Shown: positions 8,442-18,142 of the stretch, piece after piece
Layout of the letters: each line of letters begins with the position of its first letter
Position numbering within the stretch: position 1 is the stretch's first letter
Assembly (NCBI GenBank): GCA_050258815.1
Contig: JBLMZM010000053.1
Span: 1-64,000, forward strand
DNA length: 64,000 nt
Source: JAAXKN01 sp050258815
GTDB lineage: Bacteria; Bacteroidota; Ignavibacteria; Ignavibacteriales; SURF-24
Direction of reading: 5' to 3'
The notes under the pieces: generated by a model
The model's database searches: none
Told to the model about the DNA's origin: nothing
The model's input: the letters and a program-made list of their open reading frames with translations, nothing else
Made by a program: the position numbers and the translations under genes

Positions 8442-9398
8442 CTACAATTTATATATCAATGCCATGGCAAAAGAAGATTTATCTATAATCGGTATAACCG
8501 AAATATGCTCCTTGTAGGCCATTATGCCTCTGCCTGCCTTGCCACTTTTTTCCGGAGCAATTATATTACCAAAAGTATATCCAAGGGCTAATGCAAGCGG
8601 AAAATCACTCAGCCAGTGCATTCCCTTGCCCATTAGTCCCGCTCCCAGGCATCCGATTAAAGAATATCCAATGGGCTTGATCCATTTCACCTCGGGATAA
8701 TTATTTGCCAGAATGGTTACTGTCGTCATCGCAGTAGTAACGTGTCCCGAGGGGAAGGCATAGTACCTGGGCTGATTTCTGTGGTATTTCCCGGGATCCG
8801 GGAAAAGGCGCCATTCTCCCGCAGCCTTCGTAGCTGCTGCCGGACTCTCCCTGCCGGTAATGCGCTTAATAACCTGTACCATTATTCCGCTTGAAAGCAA
8901 GCCTTCTACTATATTGCTCGCAGTAGTAATTGCCCTGCTGTCCATGGCAGAAAATCCATAAACAGCAAATACGCCCGCCAGCAAAAAATGATACCTTCCA
9001 TCACCAAGATTTACAGAGTATCTGGTAAACAAATTAAATGCCTGGGATTCTTTATAATATGAATGCACGGAATTCCAAATGGGTTCATCCACAAGCATCA
9101 GCGTAGCTGTGGCCAGAGCGAATCCGGCTATGACGGGTAAATTCTTAAGCGCGGTGGATTTCTTAAAAAATGAGTTGTAATCGTGAGGTATATTGCTGAA
9201 CATCGTGTGCCAGGATAGCTGGCCGGGTTCTGCCGAGGAATCACTTACTAAAGCCGGGATCTGAAACTGAAGGGTATCGGCCGAGGTCAGAAGGCTGTCA
9301 GCTGAGGGCAAAAGGCTGTCGGCTTCTGCACTTACTGCTGCATGAATATTCTTAGTAAGAAAAAATAACGCAATAATAATGTATAGAATATTTACCAT
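8442..9398 (-). CDS. Secreted PAP2-superfamily phosphatase
   Basis: 318 residues with an N-terminal signal (MVNILYIIIALFFLTKNIHA) and the three-part PAP2 active site: K-R-I-T-G-R-E-S-P, F-P-S-G-H and G-M-H-W-L-S-D. It should hydrolyse phosphate monoesters of lipids or small molecules on the periplasmic side. Hydrophobic segments surround the motifs, so membrane association is likely. The first motif ends R-E-S-P rather than R-P, as in its neighbour. AAGGA precedes the ATG. It is one of two tandem copies; substrate is unknown. Confidence 0.85.
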   Translation of the reverse strand: MVNILYIIIALFFLTKNIHAAVSAEADSLLPSADSLLTSADTLQFQIPALVSDSSAEPGQLSWHTMFSNIPHDYNSFFKKSTALKNLPVIAGFALATATLMLVDEPIWNSVHSYYKESQAFNLFTRYSVNLGDGRYHFLLAGVFAVYGFSAMDSRAITTASNIVEGLLSSGIMVQVIKRITGRESPAAATKAAGEWRLFPDPGKYHRNQPRYYAFPSGHVTTAMTTVTILANNYPEVKWIKPIGYSLIGCLGAGLMGKGMHWLSDFPLALALGYTFGNIIAPEKSGKAGRGIMAYKEHISVIPIIDKSSFAMALIYKL

Positions 9399-9469
9399 TT
9401 TTATCCTTGACTTAGTTTATAAATACTCCGCCACAGATCATTGATGATATTTTTTTTGCAGTGGCTTTC

Positions 9470-10483
9470 TTAAAATGAAAGTGTGAAAGATAAACCATTT
9501 GCAACAGGACTGAGATAGGGACTCAGACTAACTCCATACTTCTGCTTTTCGCCTGGCTTCCCGGAATATATTTCTTCCGGATGGGCTATCAGCTTCCCAA
9601 AAGCGTAACCCAGGGCTATCCCCAGGGGATAATCACTGTACCAGTGTATACCCTTGTTTGCCATGCCAATGCCTATCAAAGCTGCCAGTGAATAGCTTAC
9701 CGGCTTCATCCATTTGTATTCCGGATAGTTCTCGGCAATAACTACAAATGCCGCCATTGATGTTGCAATATGCCCCGATGGGAAAGCATCATACTCCGGC
9801 ACGTGCTTATGATATAATATCTGATTTGGGAAAAAACGCCATACTCCCCCGGGTTGCGAGGAAACATAAGGACTTTCCCTTCCCGTAAGATGTTTTAATA
9901 CCTGCACGACAGCCCCGCATGCCAGTACTGCTTCGACTATCTGACTGGCAGTCCTTAATGACCTTTTATCACTACCTATCAAACCATAAGCCGCATACGC
10001 CGCCGCAAGTCCAAACTGCGTCCTTCCATCCCCTATTTCGGTAAAAATATCGCTCCAGTTCTTCGAGAAAGTACTGCTTTTATAGAGCTTTTCCGATTCC
10101 CGCCATGTTATATCATCCACAAGAATCAGCTGTGCAGTAAGCGCAGTAATGTACACGTATAACGGCAGGTTGTCGGATGTCATTTCAGTTCTGTAATAAC
10201 GTACCCAGTCACCCGGCACATTACTAATCATTTCATACCACTTGGGCATATACTCTGATTTAGCGGCATCTACGCCGCCATTCTCCCTGGTGGTGGCTGT
10301 GACTTTGATAACTGAGCCTGAATCCATTTGCGCCCCAGGCAAACTATCTGTAGCGCTGCCCTCAGGCCGCAGACTGTCCTGCGTGACACGTACACCTAAA
10401 ATGGAATTGCAGAATGAAAATGAAGGATTGAAGCCAGCAAGAAATATTAATAGTGGAACACTTTTTTTGATAAGGTTAATCAT
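9470..10483 (-). CDS. Secreted PAP2-superfamily phosphatase, tandem paralogue
   Basis: 337 residues, clearly paralogous to the downstream gene: the same K-H-L-T-G-R-E-S-P, F-P-S-G-H and G-I-H-W-Y-S-D motifs and the same block GDGRTQFGLAAAYAAYG against GDGRYHFLLAGVFAVYG. A signal peptide (MINLIKKSVPLLIFLAGFNP) is followed by a 60-residue linker. A periplasmic phosphatase role is inferred. The ribosome-binding site is weak. The two genes are 71 bases apart and probably arose by local duplication. Confidence 0.85.
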   Translation of the reverse strand: MINLIKKSVPLLIFLAGFNPSFSFCNSILGVRVTQDSLRPEGSATDSLPGAQMDSGSVIKVTATTRENGGVDAAKSEYMPKWYEMISNVPGDWVRYYRTEMTSDNLPLYVYITALTAQLILVDDITWRESEKLYKSSTFSKNWSDIFTEIGDGRTQFGLAAAYAAYGLIGSDKRSLRTASQIVEAVLACGAVVQVLKHLTGRESPYVSSQPGGVWRFFPNQILYHKHVPEYDAFPSGHIATSMAAFVVIAENYPEYKWMKPVSYSLAALIGIGMANKGIHWYSDYPLGIALGYAFGKLIAHPEEIYSGKPGEKQKYGVSLSPYLSPVANGLSFTLSF

Positions 10484-10991
10484 CTGGAAAATCCGCCTTT
10501 ATTATTTAATGTAATGTAAAAAGCTAAAGTTCTTAGATTAATCAGCAATCGAAAGAAAACTGTAAAAAGATTTTCCCGTCAAATCCGGTTGAGGTAGCTA
10601 ATCAGATTTACCGGTCTGTACAGAACGGAAAGATAAAAAACACCCTCCCTGTATACCGCAGAAATTAAAATTTCTGAATATTTAAAATAAAATAATTTAA
10701 AAACTTGATTATAAATATTTTATAAAATATAATAAATATAGGAGGGACGCCGTGATGCCCTAATCACTACAACACTAGCATCTAAATTACCGCCATTTAT
10801 TAAATATTGCAAAATAAAATGAAAGTAAAAGGAAAAAATAACGGTCTTTATGCCATGAATACTGTCAGTTTCCAGCGGAGCTAGTGTGTCACTCTGAAAC
10901 CAGCACCTTATATTTCCGATTCTGGTCCTTCGTTTGCCTTAAGATAAATCCGTCAGGATTAAAATCTCGTATATAATTATTGGAGGGGTTC
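10484..10991. other. Long intergenic region between divergent genes
   Basis: About 500 bases without a convincing gene. It must contain the leftward promoter for the PAP2 pair and the rightward promoter for the sigma factor. Visible structure: a very AT-rich tract from about 10670 to 10740 and a small palindrome CAGAAATT-AA-AATTTCTG at 10659-10676. No promoter element can be assigned with confidence. Confidence 0.4.
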
Positions 10992-11588
10992 TTGAGAACT
11001 TGTTTTCATTTGGCCGATCAGGAGAGACTTAACTTTCAGGATGAGCTCGATATTATCAGGCGTATTTCCGTAAAGGATGAAAAGGCACTTGCAGATCTTT
11101 ATGATATGTATTCACGGGTCCTGTTCAGCATTATACTGAAAATAGTTAAAAATGAGGAGGATGCAAAAGACCTGCTGCAGTCTGTATTTCTGCAGATATG
11201 GGAAAAAGCCAGCTATTTTGATTTCTCCAAGGGTAACGTCTATACTTGGATAGTTACAATGTCAAGAAATAAAGCGCTGGATAAATTAAGGTCCAGGGAC
11301 TCCAGGATGAAACGGCATACACTGCAGGCATTTAACGAGATTGAGCTTTGTGATGAAAACCAGTCGGATTCTCTTGATATAACTATTGCCAATGAAAAAG
11401 CAGATTTCATCTGTTCGGCCATGAGACAGATTTCTCCTGAACAAAAAGAGGTGATTGAAATGGCCTTCTTCGGGGGATATACACATAATGAAATTGCGTC
11501 AATGCTTAATATACCACTTGGAACAATTAAAACCCGGATGCGTCAGGGAATGAAAAAACTGCATTCTTTAATAGACGAAAATATATAG
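10992..11588 (+). CDS. ECF RNA polymerase sigma factor
   Basis: About 199 residues with both ECF regions: region 2 (ALADLYDMYSRVLFSIILKI, then DAKDLLQSVFLQIWEKA and TWIVTMSRNKALDKLRSR) and region 4 (ISPEQKEVIEMAFFGGYTHN, then IPLGTIKTRMRQGMKKLHSL). It would direct polymerase to a small regulon. There is no in-frame ATG near the N-terminus. GGAGGGG at 10982-10988 lies just before a TTG at 10992, which I take as start; a TTG at 10980 lies before that site and is unlikely. The next gene begins five bases after the stop and looks like its anti-sigma partner. Confidence 0.9.
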   Translation: MRTCFHLADQERLNFQDELDIIRRISVKDEKALADLYDMYSRVLFSIILKIVKNEEDAKDLLQSVFLQIWEKASYFDFSKGNVYTWIVTMSRNKALDKLRSRDSRMKRHTLQAFNEIELCDENQSDSLDITIANEKADFICSAMRQISPEQKEVIEMAFFGGYTHNEIASMLNIPLGTIKTRMRQGMKKLHSLIDENI

Positions 11589-11593
11589 ACATT

Positions 11594-11899
11594 ATGCTTA
11601 ACGAAGAAAAATTCAGAGACTTCTGTTATTTATACTTTCTAAATGCCCTGGATAATGACGAAAAGGCAGAATTCCTGGCGGCCTTGAGGAGTAAAAAAAC
11701 AGAATATAAAAGAATATACCTTAAGGTCCGCCGCCTTTTTTATCTCATGCCTCTTGCAGCCGAGATGAAAGATCCGCCTGAAAGCCTGAAGGATGAACTT
11801 CTAAAGATAATAAAAGCCCCTTCCCCAAACAGCGACAAGCTGCTCGATAAATTAGCCGAATACCTGAAAGCAAATAAATTAAGACTGATAATGCTCTGA
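11594..11899 (+). CDS. Short anti-sigma-like protein without membrane anchor
   Basis: A 101-residue protein starting five bases after the ECF sigma stop, so probably translationally coupled. The N-terminal part (FCYLYFLNALDNDEKAEFLA) resembles the sigma-binding helices of RskA-type anti-sigma factors, where an A-L-D-x-x-E-x-x-x-F-L segment is common. There is no transmembrane helix and no His/Cys zinc motif. The C-terminal sensor half usual in this family is missing. It could be a soluble anti-sigma factor or a truncated remnant; its length and position favour a functional partner. No cognate signal can be deduced. Confidence 0.6.
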   Translation: MLNEEKFRDFCYLYFLNALDNDEKAEFLAALRSKKTEYKRIYLKVRRLFYLMPLAAEMKDPPESLKDELLKIIKAPSPNSDKLLDKLAEYLKANKLRLIML

Positions 11900-12064
11900 T
11901 TTCTGTCGGGTTAAGTTTTTTAATGTTTTTTTCTTAAATATTTTTTACTCCGGAGTTCAAAAACCGGATTTATTTAAATCCATAGCCGGACGGGACCCGT
12001 ATATTAAATATAATCAGGAAGCAAATCACACTTAACAATAAATCAAATCAGGAGGCACGTCTCT

Positions 12065-14623
12065 ATGAAAAGAAGATACACGATAATAATCTTGCTGTTT
12101 CTGTTCTTATCACAGGCAGTCTTTGCACAGTTGCATTTTACTGCAAGGCTCACCGGCTCGCAGGAAGTCCCGGCCGATTCAACAACCGCAACCGGCACGG
12201 CAGCACTTACTCTTACCAGCGAGGGCCTGCATTATATTATTACTGTTGATAGTATCGCCAATATAACAGATGCTCATTTTCACCTCGGTGCGATCGGCGA
12301 TACGGGCCAGGTCATTATGCCGATTTTACCCATCTTCAGGGGGAACTCCGCCTATGGAATTTGGAAGACAGACGATGCTGTCCCGCTTACAGGAGACCTT
12401 ATACAGGCTCTGATAAGTGGAAAAATCTACATAAATATCCACACAGCAGCCCATCCCAAGGGTGAAATAAGGGGACAGGTACTGCTGACTTCCGGAACAA
12501 GCTTTAAGGCTGCACTCACGGGCAATCAGGAAACTCCGGTTATTTCTTCGGCTGGAAGCGGTACGGGTACCTTTATACTCACCGATCTCGGCCTTGCATA
12601 TGCAATTACAATTAACGGACTCAGCAACATCACGGCTGCACATTTTCACCTTGGAGAACTGGGAGTGAACGGTGGTGTCGTAAAACCCATTACCATAGTC
12701 GGGAATAAAGCCATCGGCCTGTGGGGAAAATCAGACGCTACCGACCCGCTTACAGACAAAATGATCAATGCACTTCTTAATGACAGCATTTACGTAAATG
12801 TTCATACTAGCACAAACCCGGATGGCGAAATAAGAGGACAGGTACACCTGGCAGGCGGTATCGGATTTTATGCTAACATGACGGGTTCACAGGAAGTACC
12901 GGTCGTAAATACAACCTCAAAAGGTACCGGATACTTTGTGCTCACAAATGCCGGACTGGTCTTTGCAATCAGCGCAAATTCAACGGATTCTATTCTGGCC
13001 GCCCAGTTCTTCCAGGCACCCTCGGGTATGACAGGAGGAGCAGTAAGAAATATAACTGAGTTGAAAGGCAAGTCTATAGCCGGAATCTGGAAGTTCAACG
13101 ACCAGGAGCCATTAACAAACGACCTGGTTGCAGAACTGCTCAAAGGAAACATATATGTTAATTTGAGCACCAAGACCAATCCCGGAGGCGAGATAAGAGG
13201 CCAGCTGATTCAGGAAAACAGGTCCATGTTCAAGGCAAATTTGTCTGCTTCACAGGTACGCACTACGCCTCCCATAAATACCAAGGGCAAGGGCACAGCA
13301 TCATTCATGCTCACAGATGAAGGCCTTGCTTTCAATATTACCCTTGAGGGTACCGATACCATCAAATCAGCTCACTTCCACAGCGGCAAGATCGGCCTTA
13401 ATGGCAACGTGGAAAGAAGCATAAGGGAATTTATCCGCTATACTGCCAACGGCGTCTGGAATTATGTAGATACACTCCAGGCCCTGACCCCGGAATTGCT
13501 GGATAAGTTGTTCAAGGGTGAGATCTATGTAAACGTCCGCACAAAAGTGGATACCCTGGGAGCATTAAGAGGCCAGGTGGTGCTGACCTCGGGTACTAAC
13601 CTCAGGGCTCAGCTCACAGGCAGCCAGGAAGTTCCCGCAGTACCCGGCAATGCCAAGGGTACGGCCAGCTTTGTATTGACAAATGAAGGACTTCTTTACA
13701 GAATAACGGTGGACAGCATTATAGTCTCACAGGCACACATCCATAGAGGAGATATCGGTGTAGCCGGTGAGGTAGTTAAGGATCTCACGGCTGACTTTTC
13801 CAATAATTCCGCTACAGGTATCTGGAAAACAACGGGTAACCAGCCGCTTACTCCTGAACTCATAAAAGCACTCCTGACTGGGAAACTCTATGTCAACGTC
13901 CACTCTCCAGGACATCCTAATGGTGAGATCAGGGGGCAGATTTTAATTAATGGCGGCTGGGGCTTCAGCGCTCACCTGAATGGCTATCAGGAAGTACCCT
14001 CCAATAATTCCCCGGCACGCGGCGTCAGTTCATTAATACTTACTCCGGCTGGCCTGGCTTATGATATGACCGTAACGGGACTTCAGCCAATAGCCGAACA
14101 TTTCCACAAGGCTCCGCTTGCACAGAATGGAAATGTAGTCATGCCTATTGTTTCTGATTTTAAGCTCAAGAGCGTCTCCGGAGTATGGCTGACAAGTGGG
14201 CCCGATTCCCTGAGTAACGACAACATCGCCTCACTAATAAACGAGGGTCTTTATGTCAACGCTCATTCGGCTAAATATCCGGAAGGTGAGATCAGGGGAC
14301 AAATAGTTAAGCTGGTTAAAAATGCCGTCGTATCGGTAGGTAAACCTAATACCGCTCCCAGATCCTTTAACCTTGAACAGAACTATCCAAACCCGTTCAA
14401 CCCTTCAACGGCCATCAGGTTCTCAGTGCCAAATATGGGACAGGTTAATCTGAGCATCTTTAACATACTGGGCGAGAAAGTTGCTACGCTAATAAATGAA
14501 AATATGGCTGCCGGCAGCTATGAAGTTAAATTTGATGCTTCCAGACTTGCAAGCGGTATTTATATATACAGGCTGAATGCAGGTAATAACATATCAACAA
14601 AAAAGATGATGCTTTTGAAGTAA
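12065..14623 (+). CDS. Secreted six-CHRD-repeat protein with T9SS sorting domain
   Basis: 852 residues: a signal peptide (MKRRYTIIILLFLFLSQAVF), six consecutive CHRD (chordin-type) domains of about 120 residues, and a C-terminal type IX sorting domain starting near NYPNPFNPSTAIRFSVP and ending K-K-M-M-L-L-K. Each CHRD unit starts T-G-S-Q-E-V-P or a variant, has a central H-F-H-L-G motif, and closes G-E-I-R-G-Q. The fourth unit is most diverged (S-A-S-Q-V-R and G-A-L-R-G-Q). The protein should be exported and then anchored or released by the T9SS. The function of bacterial CHRD domains is unsettled. GGAGG lies nine bases before the ATG. Position after the sigma/anti-sigma pair suggests it may be their target. 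Confidence 0.9.
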   Translation: MKRRYTIIILLFLFLSQAVFAQLHFTARLTGSQEVPADSTTATGTAALTLTSEGLHYIITVDSIANITDAHFHLGAIGDTGQVIMPILPIFRGNSAYGIWKTDDAVPLTGDLIQALISGKIYINIHTAAHPKGEIRGQVLLTSGTSFKAALTGNQETPVISSAGSGTGTFILTDLGLAYAITINGLSNITAAHFHLGELGVNGGVVKPITIVGNKAIGLWGKSDATDPLTDKMINALLNDSIYVNVHTSTNPDGEIRGQVHLAGGIGFYANMTGSQEVPVVNTTSKGTGYFVLTNAGLVFAISANSTDSILAAQFFQAPSGMTGGAVRNITELKGKSIAGIWKFNDQEPLTNDLVAELLKGNIYVNLSTKTNPGGEIRGQLIQENRSMFKANLSASQVRTTPPINTKGKGTASFMLTDEGLAFNITLEGTDTIKSAHFHSGKIGLNGNVERSIREFIRYTANGVWNYVDTLQALTPELLDKLFKGEIYVNVRTKVDTLGALRGQVVLTSGTNLRAQLTGSQEVPAVPGNAKGTASFVLTNEGLLYRITVDSIIVSQAHIHRGDIGVAGEVVKDLTADFSNNSATGIWKTTGNQPLTPELIKALLTGKLYVNVHSPGHPNGEIRGQILINGGWGFSAHLNGYQEVPSNNSPARGVSSLILTPAGLAYDMTVTGLQPIAEHFHKAPLAQNGNVVMPIVSDFKLKSVSGVWLTSGPDSLSNDNIASLINEGLYVNAHSAKYPEGEIRGQIVKLVKNAVVSVGKPNTAPRSFNLEQNYPNPFNPSTAIRFSVPNMGQVNLSIFNILGEKVATLINENMAAGSYEVKFDASRLASGIYIYRLNAGNNISTKKMMLLK

Positions 14624-14634
14624 TCTGTTTCTAT

Positions 14635-14672
14635 AATACTGCAGGTGCCACTATAAAGGCACCTGCAGTATT
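14635..14672. terminator. Bidirectional terminator between convergent genes
   Basis: Perfect 15-base arms (AATACTGCAGGTGCC and its complement) around an 8-base loop, flanked by A and T residues on both sides. It lies between the CHRD gene and the convergent DinB gene and probably serves both. Confidence 0.85.
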
Positions 14673-14680
14673 ATTAAAAT

Positions 14681-15130
14681 CTATCTTCTGTAAAAAACAT
14701 AGTCGGTCACCGGGGGAACAACGTCAGCCCTGCGGAGCAGAAAGGCTATCTGTGCACGGTGATAAGTGGAATGGTTAATTACGTGGGCTAATATATCTTC
14801 AATGGTGTTTTCATAATGCTCACCCTTGGAGTTAACATATGCAATCTTTTTGCTGAAATCCCCCTCTGTCAGCCCCTCAAGGTATTTCAGCCACGCCGAG
14901 CTGCTCTCCTTTGAAATCTTTATACACCCCTCTATCGAATAGTTATTCCAGAATTCAAATATGATATTGTTGTTTTGTATCCTGTCCAGCCATAGTTTCT
15001 GAACAGATACCACATGGCTGAAAAGCCGTGTTACCTCCTCGTCATTTTCCATTGGCTGCATGAATGCTTCAAGAACCTGATTGTTTGCCCATTCGTTATA
15101 CCTGAAAAGCTTGATGAAGTATTCTTTCAT
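14681..15130 (-). CDS. DinB-family putative metal-dependent protein
   Basis: A 149-residue four-helix-bundle protein of the DinB/YfiT type, starting MKEYFIKLFRYNEWANNQVL. Candidate metal ligands are His39 (L-F-S-H-V) and His120 with His124 in HVINHSTYHRAQI, matching the usual three-histidine site. Members are thiol-dependent transferases or hydrolases and are often stress-associated; the specific reaction here is unknown. GGAG six bases before the ATG supports the start. Confidence 0.85.
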   Translation of the reverse strand: MKEYFIKLFRYNEWANNQVLEAFMQPMENDEEVTRLFSHVVSVQKLWLDRIQNNNIIFEFWNNYSIEGCIKISKESSSAWLKYLEGLTEGDFSKKIAYVNSKGEHYENTIEDILAHVINHSTYHRAQIAFLLRRADVVPPVTDYVFYRR

Positions 15131-15261
15131 TGTAATCTCCCGGATTATAATGTTCCAAAATAAAATTACACTTTATTATAGCCGAAAAGAAATTCGAAAG
15201 CAATATTACAGGTTAGAAATATTCAGGCAAAAAGCGGTGAGGAATTCAGCAGAATCAATTT

Positions 15262-15302
15262 GGGGCGGAGGCATTTTCACTTTATGCAAATGTCCCCGCC
15301 CC
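15262..15302 (-). terminator. Imperfect hairpin after the amylase gene
   Basis: GGGGCGG at 15262 pairs with CCGCCCC at 15296, with a second inner stem CATTT/AAATG. It sits nine bases beyond the stop of the leftward amylase gene. There is no long T tract, so terminator function is probable rather than certain. Confidence 0.5.
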
Positions 15303-15310
15303 TGAAGTCT

Positions 15311-18091
15311 TTATTTCAGAAGGGTCATCTTTTTTGTCATCCGGCTCTCGCCGGCTCTTAATTCATAGATATACATTCCGCTGGAAAGATTTTTCCCGCT
15401 GAATTCCACACTGTGGCTTCCGGCAGTTTCGTAGCCATCTGCGAGCAACGCCACCTGCTTACCCAGGATATCATATACTTTCAGCGTGACTTTTGCCGAC
15501 CTGGGAAGTTCATATGTTATCAGTGTTGAAGGATTGAATGGATTGGGATAGTTCTGCATAAGGGTAAAGTCCTTCACCTCCTGATTGCCACCCTTCACAC
15601 CATTTAATATGCCGCTTTCCGGCAGAGGCAGTTTTACACTGGTATAAACGTGAAATTCACCAGGCTCAAGCATAATTGAAACCTGAGGGTTTGTAACCGT
15701 GATGCTGGAGCCGCTGAAATAATCATAATATGTACCGCTGCCCGGGAAATAGATATCGGAACTGAATTTCGTAACGCCAAAATTTCCTATTACAGCGACA
15801 TTCATGGAGGGATGACTTATAGAAATCTTTTTTACGGAATCCTGCAGGTATATAGAGTAATTATTGCTTCTGAAGGCTTCATAACTGGTTTTCAGTTTGA
15901 TCAGAGCCTGCATTACCTTGTAGAGCTTTTCACGCCTGGGCTGCTGCATATAGTCCCAGCGGATCGGTTTACTCCCCACGCGGCCATTGTAATCAATAGA
16001 GTAATCATAGCCAAGCTCCTCAAACTGCCATATCATCTTGGGTCCCGGTACGGTAAAAAACAATGCAGAGGCCAGCTTGATCCTGTTTAACGCCTGACTT
16101 GTATCCAACACACTGTAGCTGCCGTTCCGGTTACCGTATTTTTCATTCTTGAACATCAGCCTTTCTTCGTCATGGCTTTCCATGTATGTAACAAGCCCGG
16201 GTTTCGTCCACCCTCTTTTCTGATAAGAGCCCCACGACAGGTCCGAATTAGTATTATATCCCATCGTTGCTTCATTATAATTATAGTTAAGATTTCCCCA
16301 GACCATCATCCCGTAATCTGTAAGTTCTTTTTCTTCGTTATTTGCCGCAAAGTGCTCAAGTATAACGTAAGCTGTTGAATCCACACCCCATATCTTATCT
16401 GCCATACGTTTCAGTATTGCAATTCTTGAAGCATCATATGCAGATCCGTCGCCTGGAGTATTGGTAAACCCTTTTGTAAAATCAAAACGGTATCCGTCAA
16501 TCTTAAATTCTGTGATCCAGTATGAAGTTACCCGGTCTACAAAGTCCTTTGTGGCCTGGCTTTCATGATTGAAGTCAGATCCCCAGGAATATGTGGTATT
16601 GGGCGAGGTAACATTAAACCATGGATTATCTGCAGCAGGCCTGTTCTTGGCGCTATCCCAGTAAAGCCTTACCAGCGGGGAAGTTCCATAGGAATGGTTG
16701 AGTACAATATCCATAATTACGGCAATACCGCTGCTATGGCATTCATCCACAAATCTTTTCAGGTCGTCCTTTGTACCGTAATATTTGTCAGGAGCAAAAT
16801 AAAAATTGGGATTATAACCCCAGCTGTCATTTCCCTCAAATTCGCTGACCGGCATCAGCTCAATGGCGTTAATACCCAGGCGCTTTAAATAACTCAGGGT
16901 ATCTTTCAGTGTTTTATAGCTGTGCGTTGATACAAAATCCCTTACTAAGAGTTCATATATCACCAGGTTCGCTTTATCAGGACGCTTAAAGCTGCCGTTT
17001 ACCCAGCTAAATGGAGTCTGCCCGGTCTGAAGCACAGACACAATATTATCCGTTTTGTCGACCGGATAAGCTTTCAGGTTGGGATAAACCGATGATGGGA
17101 TATACTTATCATTCCAGGGATCCAGCACTTTATCTGTATATGGATCGGCAACTTTGATCTGTCCATCCACATAATACTGAAATGCATATTCCTGTCCCGA
17201 AGTCAGATTTGGTATTGTCACCCAGAACCTATTCCCGTCAGGCGTACTGTTCATGAAATAAGCTGCATCAGTTTCCCAGTTGTTGAAGTCGCCAACCACA
17301 TAGACAAACTTCTTACCCGGAGCATATAGTACCAGCGTTGCACTGGAAGCGTCCTTATAGTTAATCCCGTCTTTTACTCCTGCGGGAAGTTCCTTAACAC
17401 TTTTTGCAGGGTTACCATAATAGTAGAAGGAGTCTGCCCTCACGTTTCCCTGTCCATCGTCTGCCGTAATTTTAACCAGCTTCCTGCCAGGTTCTGAAAC
17501 TATTATATTATAGTTCAGCGTGTCGTTACCCGTCTGCGAAGTAAGTATGTTATTTATATACAGTTTTTTTGCCGATGTTTTAGAGGCTGTGGCCTTAACC
17601 TTAACCGTATCACCCTGACTGGCAAAAACCGGGAACTGGGCTGGGGATAGAATAGTTACATTTAAACCGGAGTCGTATAGCTTTATATGAATGTCTTCCG
17701 TCTGTTTTTTATTTATGCTGGCTTCGGCATTCCTGAAAACAAAATCAAGCTGCAGGATTTTTTCGGACGCTCCGGCTTTGTAGAACTGATGGGGATAACC
17801 AATTTTCAGTTCATACAAATCTGTGCCGATGCGCGTAAGTTTGGGCTGCGTAGAATTATCTGCCCAGGTACCTATCACGTGCTGCCACTGGCCAGCACTC
17901 GTCGTAACGCCGGTATGGGCATACACATCTCCAGTATAACTTACAAGGTCCTTTTGAGTGGCTTCTTTTGCATTAAAAACAATTTTTATTGAGTCACTTT
18001 CCGAGGCAAATGAAGGATATAATGTCACGACCTGTGCCATCAGACCTTCAGCCATAAAGATGAACAAAAACAACAGTAATTTCATTTTCAT
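15311..18091 (-). CDS. Secreted GH13 alpha-amylase-family glycosidase with T9SS domain
   Basis: About 926 residues from the ATG that follows GAGAAG; the frame runs further upstream without a better site. Order: signal peptide (MKMKLLLFLFIFMAEGLMAQ), N-terminal beta domains, a CBM48-like domain (FVYVVGDFNNW), the GH13 barrel, a C-terminal beta domain and a T9SS sorting domain (NYPNPFNPST). Catalytic residues are recognisable: nucleophile Asp in DGYRFDFTKG (about residue 537), acid/base Glu in VILEHF (about 578) and the transition-state Asp in MESHDEERL (about 640). It should cleave alpha-glucans outside the cell. No neighbouring sugar transporter is seen. Confidence 0.92.
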   Translation of the reverse strand: MKMKLLLFLFIFMAEGLMAQVVTLYPSFASESDSIKIVFNAKEATQKDLVSYTGDVYAHTGVTTSAGQWQHVIGTWADNSTQPKLTRIGTDLYELKIGYPHQFYKAGASEKILQLDFVFRNAEASINKKQTEDIHIKLYDSGLNVTILSPAQFPVFASQGDTVKVKATASKTSAKKLYINNILTSQTGNDTLNYNIIVSEPGRKLVKITADDGQGNVRADSFYYYGNPAKSVKELPAGVKDGINYKDASSATLVLYAPGKKFVYVVGDFNNWETDAAYFMNSTPDGNRFWVTIPNLTSGQEYAFQYYVDGQIKVADPYTDKVLDPWNDKYIPSSVYPNLKAYPVDKTDNIVSVLQTGQTPFSWVNGSFKRPDKANLVIYELLVRDFVSTHSYKTLKDTLSYLKRLGINAIELMPVSEFEGNDSWGYNPNFYFAPDKYYGTKDDLKRFVDECHSSGIAVIMDIVLNHSYGTSPLVRLYWDSAKNRPAADNPWFNVTSPNTTYSWGSDFNHESQATKDFVDRVTSYWITEFKIDGYRFDFTKGFTNTPGDGSAYDASRIAILKRMADKIWGVDSTAYVILEHFAANNEEKELTDYGMMVWGNLNYNYNEATMGYNTNSDLSWGSYQKRGWTKPGLVTYMESHDEERLMFKNEKYGNRNGSYSVLDTSQALNRIKLASALFFTVPGPKMIWQFEELGYDYSIDYNGRVGSKPIRWDYMQQPRREKLYKVMQALIKLKTSYEAFRSNNYSIYLQDSVKKISISHPSMNVAVIGNFGVTKFSSDIYFPGSGTYYDYFSGSSITVTNPQVSIMLEPGEFHVYTSVKLPLPESGILNGVKGGNQEVKDFTLMQNYPNPFNPSTLITYELPRSAKVTLKVYDILGKQVALLADGYETAGSHSVEFSGKNLSSGMYIYELRAGESRMTKKMTLLK

Positions 18092-18142
18092 AATCTTCTC
18101 TATAATTACTTTATAGTACGACAATTAACTTTATTTTGTGTT

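Noticed and set aside
10659..10676. Palindrome CAGAAATT-AA-AATTTCTG before the ECF sigma gene
   Set aside because: Short and AT-rich, single copy; not enough to call an operator or terminator.
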